Shown piece after piece: positions 11,517-11,565 of a DNA stretch of 11,565 nt. A model generated the notes under the pieces. It was not told the DNA's origin, searched no databases, and saw only the letters and a program-made list of their open reading frames with translations. Where the stretch lies: contig URAC01000028.1 of the NCBI GenBank assembly GCA_900545735.1, positions 1 through 11,565 of the forward strand. The letters are read 5' to 3'. This DNA is from an uncultured Bacillota bacterium (GTDB lineage Bacteria > Bacillota > Clostridia > Christensenellales > UBA1242). How positions within the stretch are numbered: the stretch's first letter is position 1; each line of letters opens with the position of its first letter. The position numbers and the translations under genes were made by a program.

Positions 11517-11565
11517 CTGTCTCTTATACACATCTGACGCTGCCGACGATAAGGCTCGTGTAGAT
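11517..11565 (-). other. Nextera/Tn5 library adapter (artificial)
   Basis: Reverse complement of the left-end adapter: Tn5 mosaic end at 11517-11535, read-1 adapter at 11536-11549, the same i5 index (TAAGGCTC as written) at 11550-11557, and the P5-side oligonucleotide end at 11558-11565. The rel gene is cut here. Confidence 0.98.

Noticed and set aside
1..11565. Perfect inverted repeats at both ends, looking like a transposon or linear replicon
   Set aside because: They are Nextera adapter, index and Tn5 mosaic-end sequence from library preparation.

Overview
The window is one AT-rich bacterial fragment whose two ends are sequencing-library sequence, not biology. Bases 1-47 and 11517-11565 are Nextera (Tn5) adapter with the same index-side sequence, so genomic DNA runs only from 48 to 11516. 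The gene set points to a low-GC Gram-positive (Bacillota, probably an anaerobic clostridial or related host-associated lineage). Supporting signs are RbgA, a MazF very like Bacillus EndoA, RelA/Rel with TGS and zinc-finger domains, strong Shine-Dalgarno sites, near-consensus sigma-A promoters, and acetate kinase with no aerobic metabolism in view. All 16 genes whose 3' end is visible stop with TAA (14) or TAG (2), none with TGA.

Layout, left to right: a four-helix membrane protein with a C-terminal SHOCT segment (113-712); a two-gene unit of a CYTH-like protein and the purine nucleoside phosphorylase DeoD (814-2215); a translation and ribosome-assembly operon trmD-rbgA-yraN (2289-4145); rplS under its own promoter and a structured leader (4176-4619); a convergent toxin-antitoxin pair, a mazF/ndoA-type toxin with a divergent antitoxin (4654-5224, minus); ackA and rpmF, each with its own promoter (5383-6917); a minus-strand single-domain YigZ/IMPACT protein (6946-7281); alaS followed by a small CxxC protein of the DUF1858 type (7383-9425); a ferritin-like protein (9509-9988); and the 3' two-thirds of a rel/relA gene on the minus strand that runs off the fragment (10015-11516). 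There is no gene-free stretch above 300 bases. The largest gap, 5225-5441, is the divergent control region between the antitoxin and ackA.

Most of these are housekeeping genes of translation (trmD, rbgA, rplS, rpmF, alaS), stringent response (rel), purine salvage (deoD) and acetate fermentation (ackA). The unusual part is protein architecture. AlaRS lacks both the beta-barrel that normally precedes the editing domain and the C-Ala domain, and its sequence reads like the short AlaRS of Patescibacteria. Rel ends right after its zinc-finger domain with no ACT domain, and its visible hydrolase motif is degenerate. YigZ has only its N-terminal domain. Each of these ends in a TAA stop followed at once by a terminator or the next gene's ribosome binding site, so they look like real gene ends and not assembly breaks.

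A second theme is very short mRNA leaders. The trmD and yigZ promoters are placed so that the predicted transcription start falls on the A of ATG, and these are the two genes with no Shine-Dalgarno sequence. I found no CRISPR array, tRNA, rRNA, insertion sequence or phage gene. I do not see an obviously new multi-gene system; the best leads are the AlaRS and Rel architectures and the MazF partner.
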